From the NCBI RefSeq assembly GCF_000513195.1, contig NZ_CBVI010000064.1:1-48691 (forward strand): a stretch of DNA of 48,691 nt, in the 5' to 3' direction. Source of the DNA: Bacteroides timonensis (GTDB lineage: Bacteria > Bacteroidota > Bacteroidia > Bacteroidales > Bacteroidaceae). The translations under genes were made by a program, and so were the position numbers. This document shows positions 16,619-24,632 of this stretch, piece by piece (position 1 is the stretch's first letter; the number at the start of each line of letters is the position of its first letter). The notes beneath the pieces are model-generated. The model had not been told where the DNA came from. It worked only from the letters and a program-made list of their open reading frames with translations, and made no database searches.

Positions 16619-16843
16619 ATGGAAAAAGTTATCTACAGATTACCCAGTTACTGGGCTTGCCCGCTTATCAACGATGATTATACCGGTGTAACTGACGAGG
16701 AAGCCTCTCTAATCAAAGAGTTCCTTATGAAAGCAGAAGGACATCCTGTAAGCGTAGACTTCTCAACAGAAGGCTTCTATCACAGAAACGATGCCGGTAC
16801 TTTAGCCGGCGACTGCATGGATTTTTTATTTTTTATTGACTAA
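16619..16843 (+). CDS. Small protein, possibly DUF6926-like
   Basis: From the methionine at 16619 this is a 74-residue protein beginning MEKVIYRLPSYWACPLINDD. It continues with TGVTDEEASLIKEFL and ends FYHRNDAGTLAGDCMDF plus a short tail. The pattern of an aromatic-rich start, a D-Y-T-G-V-T-D-E-E segment and a terminal histidine/asparagine/aspartate stretch resembles small proteins of the DUF6926 type, of unknown function, common in Bacteroides mobile elements. An ATG at 16589 in the same frame would add ten residues that do not fit the conserved start. It is 11 bases before the next gene, so they are probably co-transcribed. The last residues (LFFID) may reflect a small C-terminal change. 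Confidence 0.55.
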   Translation: MEKVIYRLPSYWACPLINDDYTGVTDEEASLIKEFLMKAEGHPVSVDFSTEGFYHRNDAGTLAGDCMDFLFFID

Positions 16844-16854
16844 AGCATTGAAAT

Positions 16855-17238
16855 ATGAAAACGAAAGTACCAAAACTATTGCCACTATTGCTGTCGGAAG
16901 GTCTGGAACCTCTATACAACTTACCACCGACCTACAAAGAAGGAGCCAAAAAGGTGGTTCTGCTGAAGGATATTATCCACTATGACGGTCGCATGGGATA
17001 TAGAGCCGGGACAGCAGGTGTAGTCATCCCGATCAGGCAGACAAATCTTGCCAGACTTTCCGAAGAAGTACACATGTTCTATGCACAATACGACGAATGG
17101 AAAAAGTGGGGTGGATATTACAAATGCCGTACAGACTGTACTTATGACTTCTTTCCCTTCTTTAAAGATAAGAAAGGCAAGATACGTCCCTCCCAATACC
17201 ATACCTATATCAGCTTTACTGATTTCCGGTATTTATAA
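16855..17238 (+). CDS. Hypothetical protein, 127 residues
   Basis: A soluble, basic and aromatic protein with no signal peptide. The N-terminal half includes PTYKEGAKKVVLLKDIIHYD and GYRAGTAGVVIPIRQ; the C-terminal half contains YDEWKKWGGYYKCRTD and DFFPFFKDKKGKIRPSQ. I recognise no family. The GTAGVV segment could be the turn of a small beta barrel, but this is not diagnostic. The gene starts 11 bases after the upstream small gene and reads in the same direction, pointing to one transcript from the region of palindromic element C. Confidence 0.55.
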   Translation: MKTKVPKLLPLLLSEGLEPLYNLPPTYKEGAKKVVLLKDIIHYDGRMGYRAGTAGVVIPIRQTNLARLSEEVHMFYAQYDEWKKWGGYYKCRTDCTYDFFPFFKDKKGKIRPSQYHTYISFTDFRYL

Positions 17239-17272
17239 ATCTAAAAAAATAGAGGCAAATCGATAAAAAGGC

Positions 17273-17280
17273 TACATTTG
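17273..17280 (+). promoter_or_regulatory. Putative -7 box for the gene at 17341
   Basis: TACATTTG fits TAnnTTTG and lies 60 bases before the next start codon. No convincing -33 TTTG is present at 19-21 bp upstream. Confidence 0.35.
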
Positions 17281-17340
17281 TATCCGGACAATGATACTTA
17301 GCGAAGACTATTTACATTAACCCATTTAAAACAAAAAAAG

Positions 17341-17616
17341 ATGAAAGATCAGTTTAAATTATTAAGAACTTGCATACACAATGATATTCCAGCTATTGTG
17401 TTCCAAGGAGATGATGAATGTGCAGTTGAAATATTGGAAGCATCCATAGAAATCTACAGAAAACATGGTTGCAGTATGGAGTTCCTATATGATCTACAAT
17501 TGCTGATAGATGACTTTAAAGCTTATCGAAAAGAATGTCCCGACAGGATTAAACTGCCTAATGTGTCTCCTACCGAAGCTGAATTAATCAGAGAAGAAAT
17601 GAAGCAAAAAGTATAA
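17341..17616 (+). CDS. Hypothetical small protein, 91 residues
   Basis: This acidic, helical, soluble protein begins MKDQFKLLRTCIHNDIPAIV and contains VEILEASIEIYRKHG and a C-terminal NVSPTEAELIREEMKQKV helix. No family or catalytic motif is recognised. It appears to be its own transcription unit: a -7-like box lies 60 bases upstream and a strong hairpin with a T-run follows 17 bases after the stop. Good codon balance and a clear terminator make it likely to be a real gene. Similar acidic small proteins are frequent in Bacteroides accessory islands. Confidence 0.6.
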   Translation: MKDQFKLLRTCIHNDIPAIVFQGDDECAVEILEASIEIYRKHGCSMEFLYDLQLLIDDFKAYRKECPDRIKLPNVSPTEAELIREEMKQKV

Positions 17617-17633
17617 TCAGTCACAAGTTCGAA

Positions 17634-17665
17634 AAGAGTATCTAAAAGTAAGATACTCTTTTTTT
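17634..17665 (+). terminator. Factor-independent terminator
   Basis: AAGAGTATCT (17634-17643) pairs perfectly with AGATACTCTT (17651-17660) over a 7-base loop and runs into T5. It follows the 91-residue gene's stop by 17 bases. Confidence 0.85.
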
Positions 17666-17731
17666 ACTCTATGCCCCAACCCTACATCTATGGAAAAGAT
17701 AATACTACAAAAAGATGCATCACATTTTTCG

Positions 17732-17791
17732 AATCAGCACTACTTTTGCCTTAATATACACCTACAGCCATCTTTAATTCACCTAAATTTG
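17732..17791 (+). repeat. Promoter-like direct repeat, copy 1
   Basis: This 60-base segment opens AATCAGCAC, contains CCTTAAT, and ends TTTAATTCACCTAAATTTG. It is about three quarters identical, without gaps, to 18176-18235. Its last eight bases, TAAATTTG, fit the -7 consensus. It is 518 bases upstream of the DUF4925-like gene, with no open frame between. Confidence 0.6.
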
Positions 17792-18175
17792 CGTATCTAT
17801 TAGAGTATCAACAATATTCTCTATGTTATCATATATTAATACAGAAATGATTGTACATTATTCTATGGCAGTCACAACATATACACAGAAGAAATCTTCC
17901 GTATGTCACAAAAGTAAAATAAGACAACAGAAAAGAAAATATAAAAACGTTCTGGTAATCTGCATATGAAGGAAGCTGTTACAATTGATTTTGTAGCAGT
18001 TTTCTTTTTAGTTTGGAAAAAAATTAGTAGTTAACTATCACCAGCTATACAACAAAAAACATACACTTCCATTTATATAACCTCGTTCAACCCATTTTTA
18101 CAACGACCTAAATTCAATACAGTTGAGTAAGGATCTTAAAACATATACAAGATAAATATCCCAATATACCTTACA

Positions 18176-18235
18176 AATCAGCACCTTTTTTACCTTAATT
18201 GATACCGATAATCATTTTTAATTCACCTAATTTTG
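18176..18235 (+). promoter_or_regulatory. Promoter-like direct repeat, copy 2, next to the DUF4925-like gene
   Basis: The second copy ends TTTAATTCACCTAATTTTG, where TAATTTTG (18228-18235) fits the -7 box; the coding start is 74 bases downstream. Conserved blocks shared with copy 1 are AATCAGCAC, CCTTAAT and TTTAATTCACCTAA. CCTTAAT takes the place of the usual TTTG -33 box but at a longer distance, so a special sigma factor or activator may be involved. Confidence 0.5.
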
Positions 18236-18308
18236 TACAATCTTAGTAATATAAGAGTTCCATTCTTATATTATAAGAACATTCTAATAAAACTTTATTG
18301 TGCAGAAA

Positions 18309-19643
18309 ATGAAAAAATTATTTTATCTGATGGCATTTATCTCATTAAGCATGTTTCATGCTTGTAGTGATGATAATGATCAACCGTTAATTCCTGCTGA
18401 GAAAATCAATGGGACCTATGATGGAAGTTCTGAAACTTCAACATTAGCATTAACTTATGGTGGCGAACCTTTAATAGGGGGTAATGTCAGTTTTCAAACG
18501 ACCGATAATAAAACGGCAAGTTTGACCTTGAAGAATGTAATTCCGGGAACACCCGAAGTAACCATTGATAATGTACAACTGATCGGAACCACAGATACAT
18601 ACACATTTAGCGGCACGTCTGCCTTCACACGAACCGCCAGTAGTACAATTGAGTATTCCGGTTCTATCAAGGAAGGCCAGTTGGAACTAAATATCAACGT
18701 GACAATGGCTACAAGCATATATAGTGGCAAGTATGCATTGGGAGGACCAAGAATGGGTACAGAAGAAAAATGGGACTGGAATTGGGATGAGTATGATGCT
18801 TTTGAAGCGGGTTCAAGAAATGATCCTCCTACTATTGAACGCATCACAGCTTCAAATCCATTGACATGTTTATATTTTAGAGTCGATGTTGATCAGCCTG
18901 CTTATAATGATACAAGATGGCCGTACGGTTGGGATTACGTAGACTATATAGATAGTAATAACAACGTTTATACCCATTCCTTGATGCTTCGTAATGCAGG
19001 TGTATTATTATATCAAGTATTACAATCAGTAACGCTGGAAACCGATGGCAATATCACAGCCAACTACTCGTCTGATGCAGTACAAATCGAGACAAAATGG
19101 TTTACCTCTGGAATTACTCAAGAAGAAATAGAACAGCTAACCGCTGCAAAAACATGGAAAGATTCTCCTAAAAACCTAGCTTTCTGGTTTGAAAAAGATG
19201 GCATGATTTACATAAAACCAAATATTGCAGCTATCATCACCCAAGTATTGGCAGATAATGGACAAAGTGATGCTAGCGCAATCATTGGAATGGTCAATCA
19301 AATTCTAAACAATGAAGATGCTGCAAACACAATCAATTCTTTGCTTGAGGGATTTCTAAAGTTCAGACTTGAACCCGCTACTATCAATCTTGTATTATCA
19401 TGGGTAAAGAACGGTGTACCTCTGAATATAAAATCAGAAGACGGACATACTTATTTATATTTAGATAAAGAAACGATGGCAATATTGGCTGAAGAGTTTC
19501 CTAAATTAAATACACTTCTTATAGAAAGCGATCCTATGGAAATGGGAAGTATGCTTGCCTCTATATTACAGAATTTTACCAATCTATTCAATTCAGGTGT
19601 CATTCAAGAATTCAATGTCGGACTGGACTTGGTAAAACAATAG
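18309..19643 (+). CDS. DUF4925-like lipoprotein
   Basis: Starting at the ATG at 18309 the protein has 444 residues and a lipoprotein signal (MKKLFYLMAFISLSMFHAC, Cys at 19), followed by SDDNDQ. The N-terminal 130 residues are a beta-rich calycin/lipocalin-like domain (INGTYDGSSETSTLALTYGG, VSFQTTDNKTASLTLKNV, IEYSGSIKEGQLELNINV). The C-terminal part is mixed and aromatic-rich (WDWNWDEYDAFEAG, WPYGWDYVDYID), matching the DUF4925 layout of Bacteroides surface lipoproteins with no known role. A GTG at 18300 would add three residues before the signal and is less likely. It precedes a small calycin-like protein by 45 bases, and both may bind a hydrophobic or glycan ligand. Confidence 0.75.
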   Translation: MKKLFYLMAFISLSMFHACSDDNDQPLIPAEKINGTYDGSSETSTLALTYGGEPLIGGNVSFQTTDNKTASLTLKNVIPGTPEVTIDNVQLIGTTDTYTFSGTSAFTRTASSTIEYSGSIKEGQLELNINVTMATSIYSGKYALGGPRMGTEEKWDWNWDEYDAFEAGSRNDPPTIERITASNPLTCLYFRVDVDQPAYNDTRWPYGWDYVDYIDSNNNVYTHSLMLRNAGVLLYQVLQSVTLETDGNITANYSSDAVQIETKWFTSGITQEEIEQLTAAKTWKDSPKNLAFWFEKDGMIYIKPNIAAIITQVLADNGQSDASAIIGMVNQILNNEDAANTINSLLEGFLKFRLEPATINLVLSWVKNGVPLNIKSEDGHTYLYLDKETMAILAEEFPKLNTLLIESDPMEMGSMLASILQNFTNLFNSGVIQEFNVGLDLVKQ

Positions 19644-19688
19644 TGAACCTATAAAATGTTTTGAATAATAAATCTAACCTAAAACAAA

Positions 19689-20084
19689 ATGAAAAGAAGT
19701 ATTTATTTATTCGTGATGCTGTTTGCATGTGTTTTGACAGTATTTGCTGCTAATATCAAATCTTCCTATTCAGGGACCTTGGATATTAATGTCGATGGAA
19801 CTATTTCAAGTTCAACAAAAACGGTAAGTGTTACTGACAACGGGAATGGTACCATCACTGCTAGAATTCGAAATTTTAGTTACAGTATCTTTTCTGGTAC
19901 AGTAACTATCACGGCTACCATTGATGCTAATGGTGTTTTGAGTAATCCAAGTGTTAGTTTCTCAGGTATCTCAATCAGTTCTGTAAGCATGAACAACTCC
20001 TACATTACTCAAGATGCTTGTGAGATACATCTTGTAATGACAGCTATAGGAGATGCGATAACTGTTGATTTCTCCGGACAATAA
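19689..20084 (+). CDS. Secreted calycin-like small protein
   Basis: The 131-residue protein has a Sec signal (MKRSIYLFVMLFACVLTVFA, cleavage after about 20) and then only beta strands: SSYSGTLDINVDGTISSSTK, VSVTDNGNGTITARIRNF, TVTITATIDANGVLSNPS. This is the pattern of calycin-like domain proteins common beside DUF4925 genes in Bacteroides. It is predicted to be periplasmic or secreted, because there is no lipobox cysteine at the cleavage site. It follows the DUF4925-like gene by 45 bases and is followed by a terminator, so the two form a bicistronic unit. The first domain of the neighbour has a similar strand pattern, suggesting common ancestry. Confidence 0.7.
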   Translation: MKRSIYLFVMLFACVLTVFAANIKSSYSGTLDINVDGTISSSTKTVSVTDNGNGTITARIRNFSYSIFSGTVTITATIDANGVLSNPSVSFSGISISSVSMNNSYITQDACEIHLVMTAIGDAITVDFSGQ

Positions 20085-20111
20085 TCTTTTATATTTTGTT
20101 TAAATCTGAAG

Positions 20112-20153
20112 AAAGAGGATGTGGCACTTCAAATAGCGCCCATCCTCTTTTAA
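20112..20153 (+). terminator. Terminator after the calycin-like gene
   Basis: AAAGAGGATG (20112-20121) pairs with CATCCTCTTT (20141-20150) and is followed by TTAA. It is 28 bases past the stop and marks the end of the two-gene unit before the convergent fimbrial locus. Confidence 0.75.
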
Positions 20154-20229
20154 CATTAAAAACCGGTTATGGACATAATGGATTGTCTTCTCTTCTCACT
20201 GAACATCCCGAGTAACCGACAATTCATAT

Positions 20230-20595
20230 CTATGGGACAATCGATACAGACCCTTTATCTGTGGAAAGTCTCTCATATGCCCATGAAGCATACAGCTCGT
20301 TGGAAAATTCTACAGCATCACGGCGGCAATGTATTATCTCATAATCCAGTAGTTTCTCCCTGATATGGGCATATTGCAGTACTTTTTGCAACTCCTCATC
20401 TGTTATAGTCACCATCGGCATTCTTACTTGATATTCCGTAAAGACATGTTTGTCCACTGCAATTCCCCCGCCCAGATGATACAAAAGGAAAGCCGAAATC
20501 TCGTATGCGCACCAGTAGTCATTGTTTCTATACAAGTATATCGTACAGCCGTCATTGAAGGCCTCATTGCTCAATATTATTTCTGTTATTCCCAT
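20230..20595 (-). CDS. Hypothetical protein at the end of the fimbrial locus
   Basis: This 121-residue soluble protein begins MGITEIILSNEAFNDGCTIY and has NDYWCAYEISAFLLYHLGGG (about 25-44), HVFTEYQVRMPMVTITDEEL and a helical C-terminus (VLQYAHIREKLLDYEIIHCR). I know no function for it. The sequence is coherent, with a continuous alternation of strands and helices, so it is a genuine gene. It is last in the minus-strand array, 25 bases after the clostripain-like gene, so it is transcribed with it. It has no signal peptide, in contrast to the rest of the fimbrial locus, and is thus cytoplasmic, perhaps a fusion point to an unrelated gene. Confidence 0.6.
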   Translation of the reverse strand: MGITEIILSNEAFNDGCTIYLYRNNDYWCAYEISAFLLYHLGGGIAVDKHVFTEYQVRMPMVTITDEELQKVLQYAHIREKLLDYEIIHCRRDAVEFSNELYASWAYERLSTDKGSVSIVP

Positions 20596-20620
20596 GGTAT
20601 TATGAATTTATGATTATTTC

Positions 20621-21844
20621 TTAAATAGGTTCATCTCCTGAATGAGTAGCTCTATACCATGCTATCGTGTGATAAGCGGTATTCAACTCCGGAAATATGT
20701 CCTGCTCGATATAAGTTGTCAGACCGCAATGCCGGTCGATTGTGAAACCTCCTCTTGAGCCTGCCATGAAAGCCGGACTAGCAGCCTTCCAGAGAACAAT
20801 CTCTTTCATCTCCTTCACTAACTCATTATAATCCAGAGATGAAGATGCCAACTCCAGATATTCCTCCAGATCGAAATAACGCGGAGACATCGGATAGTCG
20901 CCATAACAACCCGGCCGGTCAAAGCGTTGCATATCAGCAAGCGGAAACGACGAACGAATCGGCCGTGACAGTATCTTCTCCACTAAAGTTGCCAGGACAT
21001 TCAATCTCTCCGTCTTTATAATGCTCAAAGTCATTGACCGATAGCTACCATTCTGTGTATTAATGTAATTCTGGTAATCCTGCGCCAAATTTATCAGGCA
21101 TTCTTCTGTACTGGAGTGCGTATCCATCAAGCACCCGAATGCCTCTCGGTACACCGGAATGAAACCGGCAGACAGTAGCTCTGCCGATGATGCAAGGATA
21201 TACCTTGTCTTATCCCTTAGTTCATAGACCACCTCCACCCCTGCCATCAGGCAAGCTTCAAAAATGATGAACTCAAACTGTCCATCTGGAATAACTGCCG
21301 CAAAGTCACATAATTCCATTTCACTGCTCCCATTGGCCAAAGTTCCCGTATGATAATCTTTCCCAAGTGAACGGGAAACGGTAGTGCGATCAGGATCTTG
21401 CAGCATACCTTCAGGCAACCACCCGGTGGCATGAGAAGCATACACCAGTCCATAACTATCCGCAGGATACATCCGCACGACATCACCCAATACCCGACCG
21501 AAAACTTCGGCCGAAGCGGAATTCTCTTCCGGATACTCGGCGATAGTCTCTACATAAGGAACCGGCGTCACCTGGCAGCCACCACGCAGGGATAGCAATA
21601 CGGGAGACGCATCTGCCGCATCGTAATACACAATGCAGTGGTTTCCGGTATACGTCCATGCCTGGCGTATCTCTTCGACTGCACTGCCTAATTCAGAGAG
21701 ATTATTGTCTCCGGCAATATAGACCAATACAGTGCGAGAAGGCGATTCGGGATCAGGTCCCTCATAATCTTCCTGAATGCAGCCCATCCATAACAGCGGA
21801 AGAGCTAAGGGCAGCAGGCAATGTTTGAAAAGATGTTTCTTCAT
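20621..21844 (-). CDS. Clostripain-family (C11, clan CD) cysteine peptidase lipoprotein
   Basis: The 407-residue protein has a lipoprotein signal (Cys22 in LLWMGC) and the C11 peptidase core: RTVLVYIAGDNNLSELG (37-53), the catalytic histidine in YASHATGW (His138) and the nucleophile in FEACLMAG (Cys198). Clan CD peptidases of this family, such as clostripain, and their relatives the gingipains cut after arginine or lysine. Anchored to a membrane, it can act on exported substrates. It lies inside the fimbrial operon, 21 bases after the DUF1566-like gene. Because Porphyromonas fimbrillins need Arg-gingipain cleavage before polymerising, I infer that this enzyme matures the fimbrial subunits encoded upstream. 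Substrate specificity cannot be read from the sequence. Confidence 0.85.
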   Translation of the reverse strand: MKKHLFKHCLLPLALPLLWMGCIQEDYEGPDPESPSRTVLVYIAGDNNLSELGSAVEEIRQAWTYTGNHCIVYYDAADASPVLLSLRGGCQVTPVPYVETIAEYPEENSASAEVFGRVLGDVVRMYPADSYGLVYASHATGWLPEGMLQDPDRTTVSRSLGKDYHTGTLANGSSEMELCDFAAVIPDGQFEFIIFEACLMAGVEVVYELRDKTRYILASSAELLSAGFIPVYREAFGCLMDTHSSTEECLINLAQDYQNYINTQNGSYRSMTLSIIKTERLNVLATLVEKILSRPIRSSFPLADMQRFDRPGCYGDYPMSPRYFDLEEYLELASSSLDYNELVKEMKEIVLWKAASPAFMAGSRGGFTIDRHCGLTTYIEQDIFPELNTAYHTIAWYRATHSGDEPI

Positions 21845-21865
21845 ATTTCTCTACGTCATGAGACG

Positions 21866-22444
21866 TTACAAATCCCTAATGCAGCGGGCGCGGGCTATGG
21901 ACGTCTTCGACCAGCCGTTAGTAGAACTGCCCCAAGTGTTATGCAGATACCATGCATCACCAGGGTCGTCAGAATATTCGGTAGCGCACCAATAATAAAC
22001 TTTTTCTGTTAAGGAGGTGAAATTGGATATATTCAGTTTATCCATCGCACCAAGTATAAAAAGCCATATCATCTCCCGTTGGGTGGGCAGACGCCACTTG
22101 CCAGCCTCAGAGGGTACATTTGAGGGTCCCGTATATTTGGCACAAACAGTTTGAGCATCTACCCAAGTATATCCCCCCATCTCCTTCGGAGATACAGCAT
22201 ACCGGGGAGATACTTTCCGGTTGATTTCCTCATATTCCAAATGAGGTTTCATTGCCCAGTTAGTATCTGATACCCGCTGTTGTTTCAGCTCTTCAACCGT
22301 CTTCTTGGTCTTTGTCGACATAGCCGAATTGTCTATCACTACCGGATAAGTCACTCCACCTATTTTTTGTTGAAGCCTCATTATCTGCGCATCGAGCCGA
22401 CAAGCAAATAAGAGGGTAAATGCAAATATCGCTATCTTTCTCAT
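21866..22444 (-). CDS. Secreted DUF1566-like (Lcl C-terminal-type) protein
   Basis: From the ATG at 22444 this is a 192-residue protein with a Sec signal (MRKIAIFAFTLLFACRLDAQ, cleavage near residue 20). The C-terminal part has WVDAQTVCAKYTG, GKWRLPTQREMIWLF and YYWCATEYSDDPGDAWYLH followed by ARARCIRDL. This W-R-L-P-T...Y-W-A/C-T-E...R-C-x-R-D pattern is the Lcl C-terminal/DUF1566 fold (related to C-type lectin-like FGE-sulfatase domains). The 711-codon gene just upstream ends in the same type of domain. It is probably an adhesin-like tip or surface component. Reading from 22507 would overlap the upstream gene's end and lose the signal peptide, so I use 22444, 16 bases after its stop. Confidence 0.7.
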   Translation of the reverse strand: MRKIAIFAFTLLFACRLDAQIMRLQQKIGGVTYPVVIDNSAMSTKTKKTVEELKQQRVSDTNWAMKPHLEYEEINRKVSPRYAVSPKEMGGYTWVDAQTVCAKYTGPSNVPSEAGKWRLPTQREMIWLFILGAMDKLNISNFTSLTEKVYYWCATEYSDDPGDAWYLHNTWGSSTNGWSKTSIARARCIRDL

Positions 22445-22460
22445 TTCTCTGAATTTTGTT

Positions 22461-24584
22461 TTAATAATCAATATCCCTGGCACAACGCACACGCCCTCCA
22501 TAGTCAATATTGGTTCTCAATTTCCCATCTATATGAGTAATTCGGAAACCTACATACCAAGCCCTGCCTTCCGTCGATGCTTCCGTCGATGCCCAATAGC
22601 ACTCAGGGGCAAAGGTACGCGTGACCAGTGCATAGTTAGCCAGTACGCCCATCTGTTGTTTTTTAGCAGGCAGATACCACGTTACCGGTTCGTCAGCGTC
22701 TATCACACCGTTACCGTTAGCATCGTTTTTCATATAGCAGTAATACGCTGCCGCAAAATCGGTGCGGTTGGCTCTCTGCATCAGTAGTGTGCAGTTAGAC
22801 ATTCCATCTTCGTAACTATTGGCTCCTGTTAGTGACGGATCAGTACTCCAAACAAGGTCGGTACGTTCTTCGACCGACTCCAGAATCAACCGTTTCGAGT
22901 AATAAGAGTCTCCGGTGGTCTGTTTTGAGTCGCCGCCGAGCCAGCCAATATATTCAGGAGCCAGCTGCATGACAAGTATCTTCATGAGACCTGTCGGGCG
23001 CGATACGTATCCTTCGAGATACTTGTTCTCGAAAGCAGGTTCGGCAGACTTGGTACTCAAGCTGGAAATGTTGGTAGGCGTCACGTTCTCCTGAAACAGA
23101 AGATTCATCGAAGTAGTGCCATTGAGTTCAATGTCGGTATTATTGTCATTGCGGGTCCAGCGGACACTCGAAAAGTCACCCTTAACTGTCAGTTTCTCGT
23201 AATGGGCATCCACGCCGGTGCGGCGTGTGATGTGGATTGTCTTGGTGATATTGCCCACCGTGATGGTTACTGCGCCGGTAGTTCCTGTCATGCTCGCCTT
23301 AATTTCCTGCTCAGTTGTACTCAAAGAACTTGCACCCGAAAGTGTCACGTTCTCCGAAGCGGTAATGCTGTTGGTTGAAGGAAGTCCGGTTCCTGCCGCA
23401 TCGACAAAACGGGCCTTGGCAACTACAAACTCCTCGTCCTCCGGATGATAAAGCAGCAAGTCCTCACAATCCAGCACAATGCCATACTGCCCGTTGGAAA
23501 CCACCACATTCTCGTTTTCATCGGTAACGAGAATCTCATATTCAATATTACTTGCCGGGTTTTCAAAAGCTTCGGGCAAACTTTTGTATCCTTGCGATTT
23601 GACCTTATTAATCATTATCTTATAATGGTAATTACGGCGAATATCCAAGTATTTACCCGTTGAATGGTCATAGAAATCAATACGATAATATTTGTCACCT
23701 GCCTTAATACCCACTCCTATACGTTCCGGTGCAAATCTATCATCAGCCACTGTCTTGATCTTTGCCTTTGTAGCATACGGATACTCCACCGCATAAAAAC
23801 ATGAATGCTCCTGCAATCCGGTATTAGCCGGATTGACATATGCAGTATGCTGGAAATCAGCATCCACAATCCCCGAAGGTATCACACAAGCGGATGTATT
23901 TGCCGATGCATATATACATCCCTTTGTTGGGTCGAGTACATAATAAAGGCCGAAATTCAGCTTCTGATTTCCCCAGAAGAACTCCTTTGTCACATCGTTT
24001 GCGGCAAGATTATCACCGAAAATCAGTTCTATTTTGGCAACCGAACGTATCATCTTGCATTCTGTATCAATTCCATAAGTCATTATGCCACTCATCGGCA
24101 TCGCTCTTCCCTCATTGGGCTGACTACGTTGTATTCTCCAGCCGTCGGAAGGAAAGGCTGTATTAATATCATCGGTAGTAGAAACGCCTTCAGTCAAGGG
24201 AATAGTAGTAAAAGTGCATCCCGTATTGGCAAGCACCACTACCTTCGAACCCTTGTATATATTCAGATTAGTCTGCAATACGGGCTTTTGCTGCCCGTTG
24301 TTTTGCAGTTGGGCGGAAACATCCACTCTCTCGCCGGCTTTATATTTATTGGTAGCAGCGTCGAATACCAGCACATAAGCGTCTTCTATCACACGCTCAT
24401 TGGCTGTTGCAATGCTGCGGACGGCAACTTCTTCCGTGTTGCTTATGGAAAGCGGGATTGAAGTCTGTGCATCGCCCCCCGGACAAACATTGCTAATATC
24501 TTCGCTCATACATCCTGCCAAAACTATAAGACAAGAAAATAGAACCGCTATACGCACTGTAATATTTCTATTTTTATCATTCAT
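22461..24584 (-). CDS. DUF4906-like fimbrial subunit with a DUF1566-like C-terminus (probable tip adhesin)
   Basis: The 707-residue lipoprotein (Cys25 in LIVLAGC) has an N-terminal Mfa-like beta region (about 40-340), a central DUF4906/BACON-like stretch (YGIVLDCEDLLLYHPEDEEF, then two beta domains) and a C-terminal domain with PVTWYLPAKKQQMGVLANYA, CYWASTEASTEGRAWYVGF and GGRVRCARDIDY, which repeats the fold of the next protein. The arginine at residue 56 closes the first strand after the lipobox (ISNTEEVAVR), a site comparable to those cut by gingipains. Such large, multidomain subunits usually cap the fimbria. A start four codons earlier (24596) is possible. It lies 48 bases downstream of the previous subunit gene in the operon. 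Confidence 0.75.
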   Translation of the reverse strand: MNDKNRNITVRIAVLFSCLIVLAGCMSEDISNVCPGGDAQTSIPLSISNTEEVAVRSIATANERVIEDAYVLVFDAATNKYKAGERVDVSAQLQNNGQQKPVLQTNLNIYKGSKVVVLANTGCTFTTIPLTEGVSTTDDINTAFPSDGWRIQRSQPNEGRAMPMSGIMTYGIDTECKMIRSVAKIELIFGDNLAANDVTKEFFWGNQKLNFGLYYVLDPTKGCIYASANTSACVIPSGIVDADFQHTAYVNPANTGLQEHSCFYAVEYPYATKAKIKTVADDRFAPERIGVGIKAGDKYYRIDFYDHSTGKYLDIRRNYHYKIMINKVKSQGYKSLPEAFENPASNIEYEILVTDENENVVVSNGQYGIVLDCEDLLLYHPEDEEFVVAKARFVDAAGTGLPSTNSITASENVTLSGASSLSTTEQEIKASMTGTTGAVTITVGNITKTIHITRRTGVDAHYEKLTVKGDFSSVRWTRNDNNTDIELNGTTSMNLLFQENVTPTNISSLSTKSAEPAFENKYLEGYVSRPTGLMKILVMQLAPEYIGWLGGDSKQTTGDSYYSKRLILESVEERTDLVWSTDPSLTGANSYEDGMSNCTLLMQRANRTDFAAAYYCYMKNDANGNGVIDADEPVTWYLPAKKQQMGVLANYALVTRTFAPECYWASTEASTEGRAWYVGFRITHIDGKLRTNIDYGGRVRCARDIDY

Positions 24585-24632
24585 TTTTGCACTCATTTAA
24601 ACATCTAATAAATCATAATGATTCTCCATTGT

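Noticed and set aside
23805..24461. Long plus-strand frame of 218 codons
   Set aside because: It is entirely antisense to the DUF4906-like subunit gene and has a histidine/serine/isoleucine-rich shadow composition.
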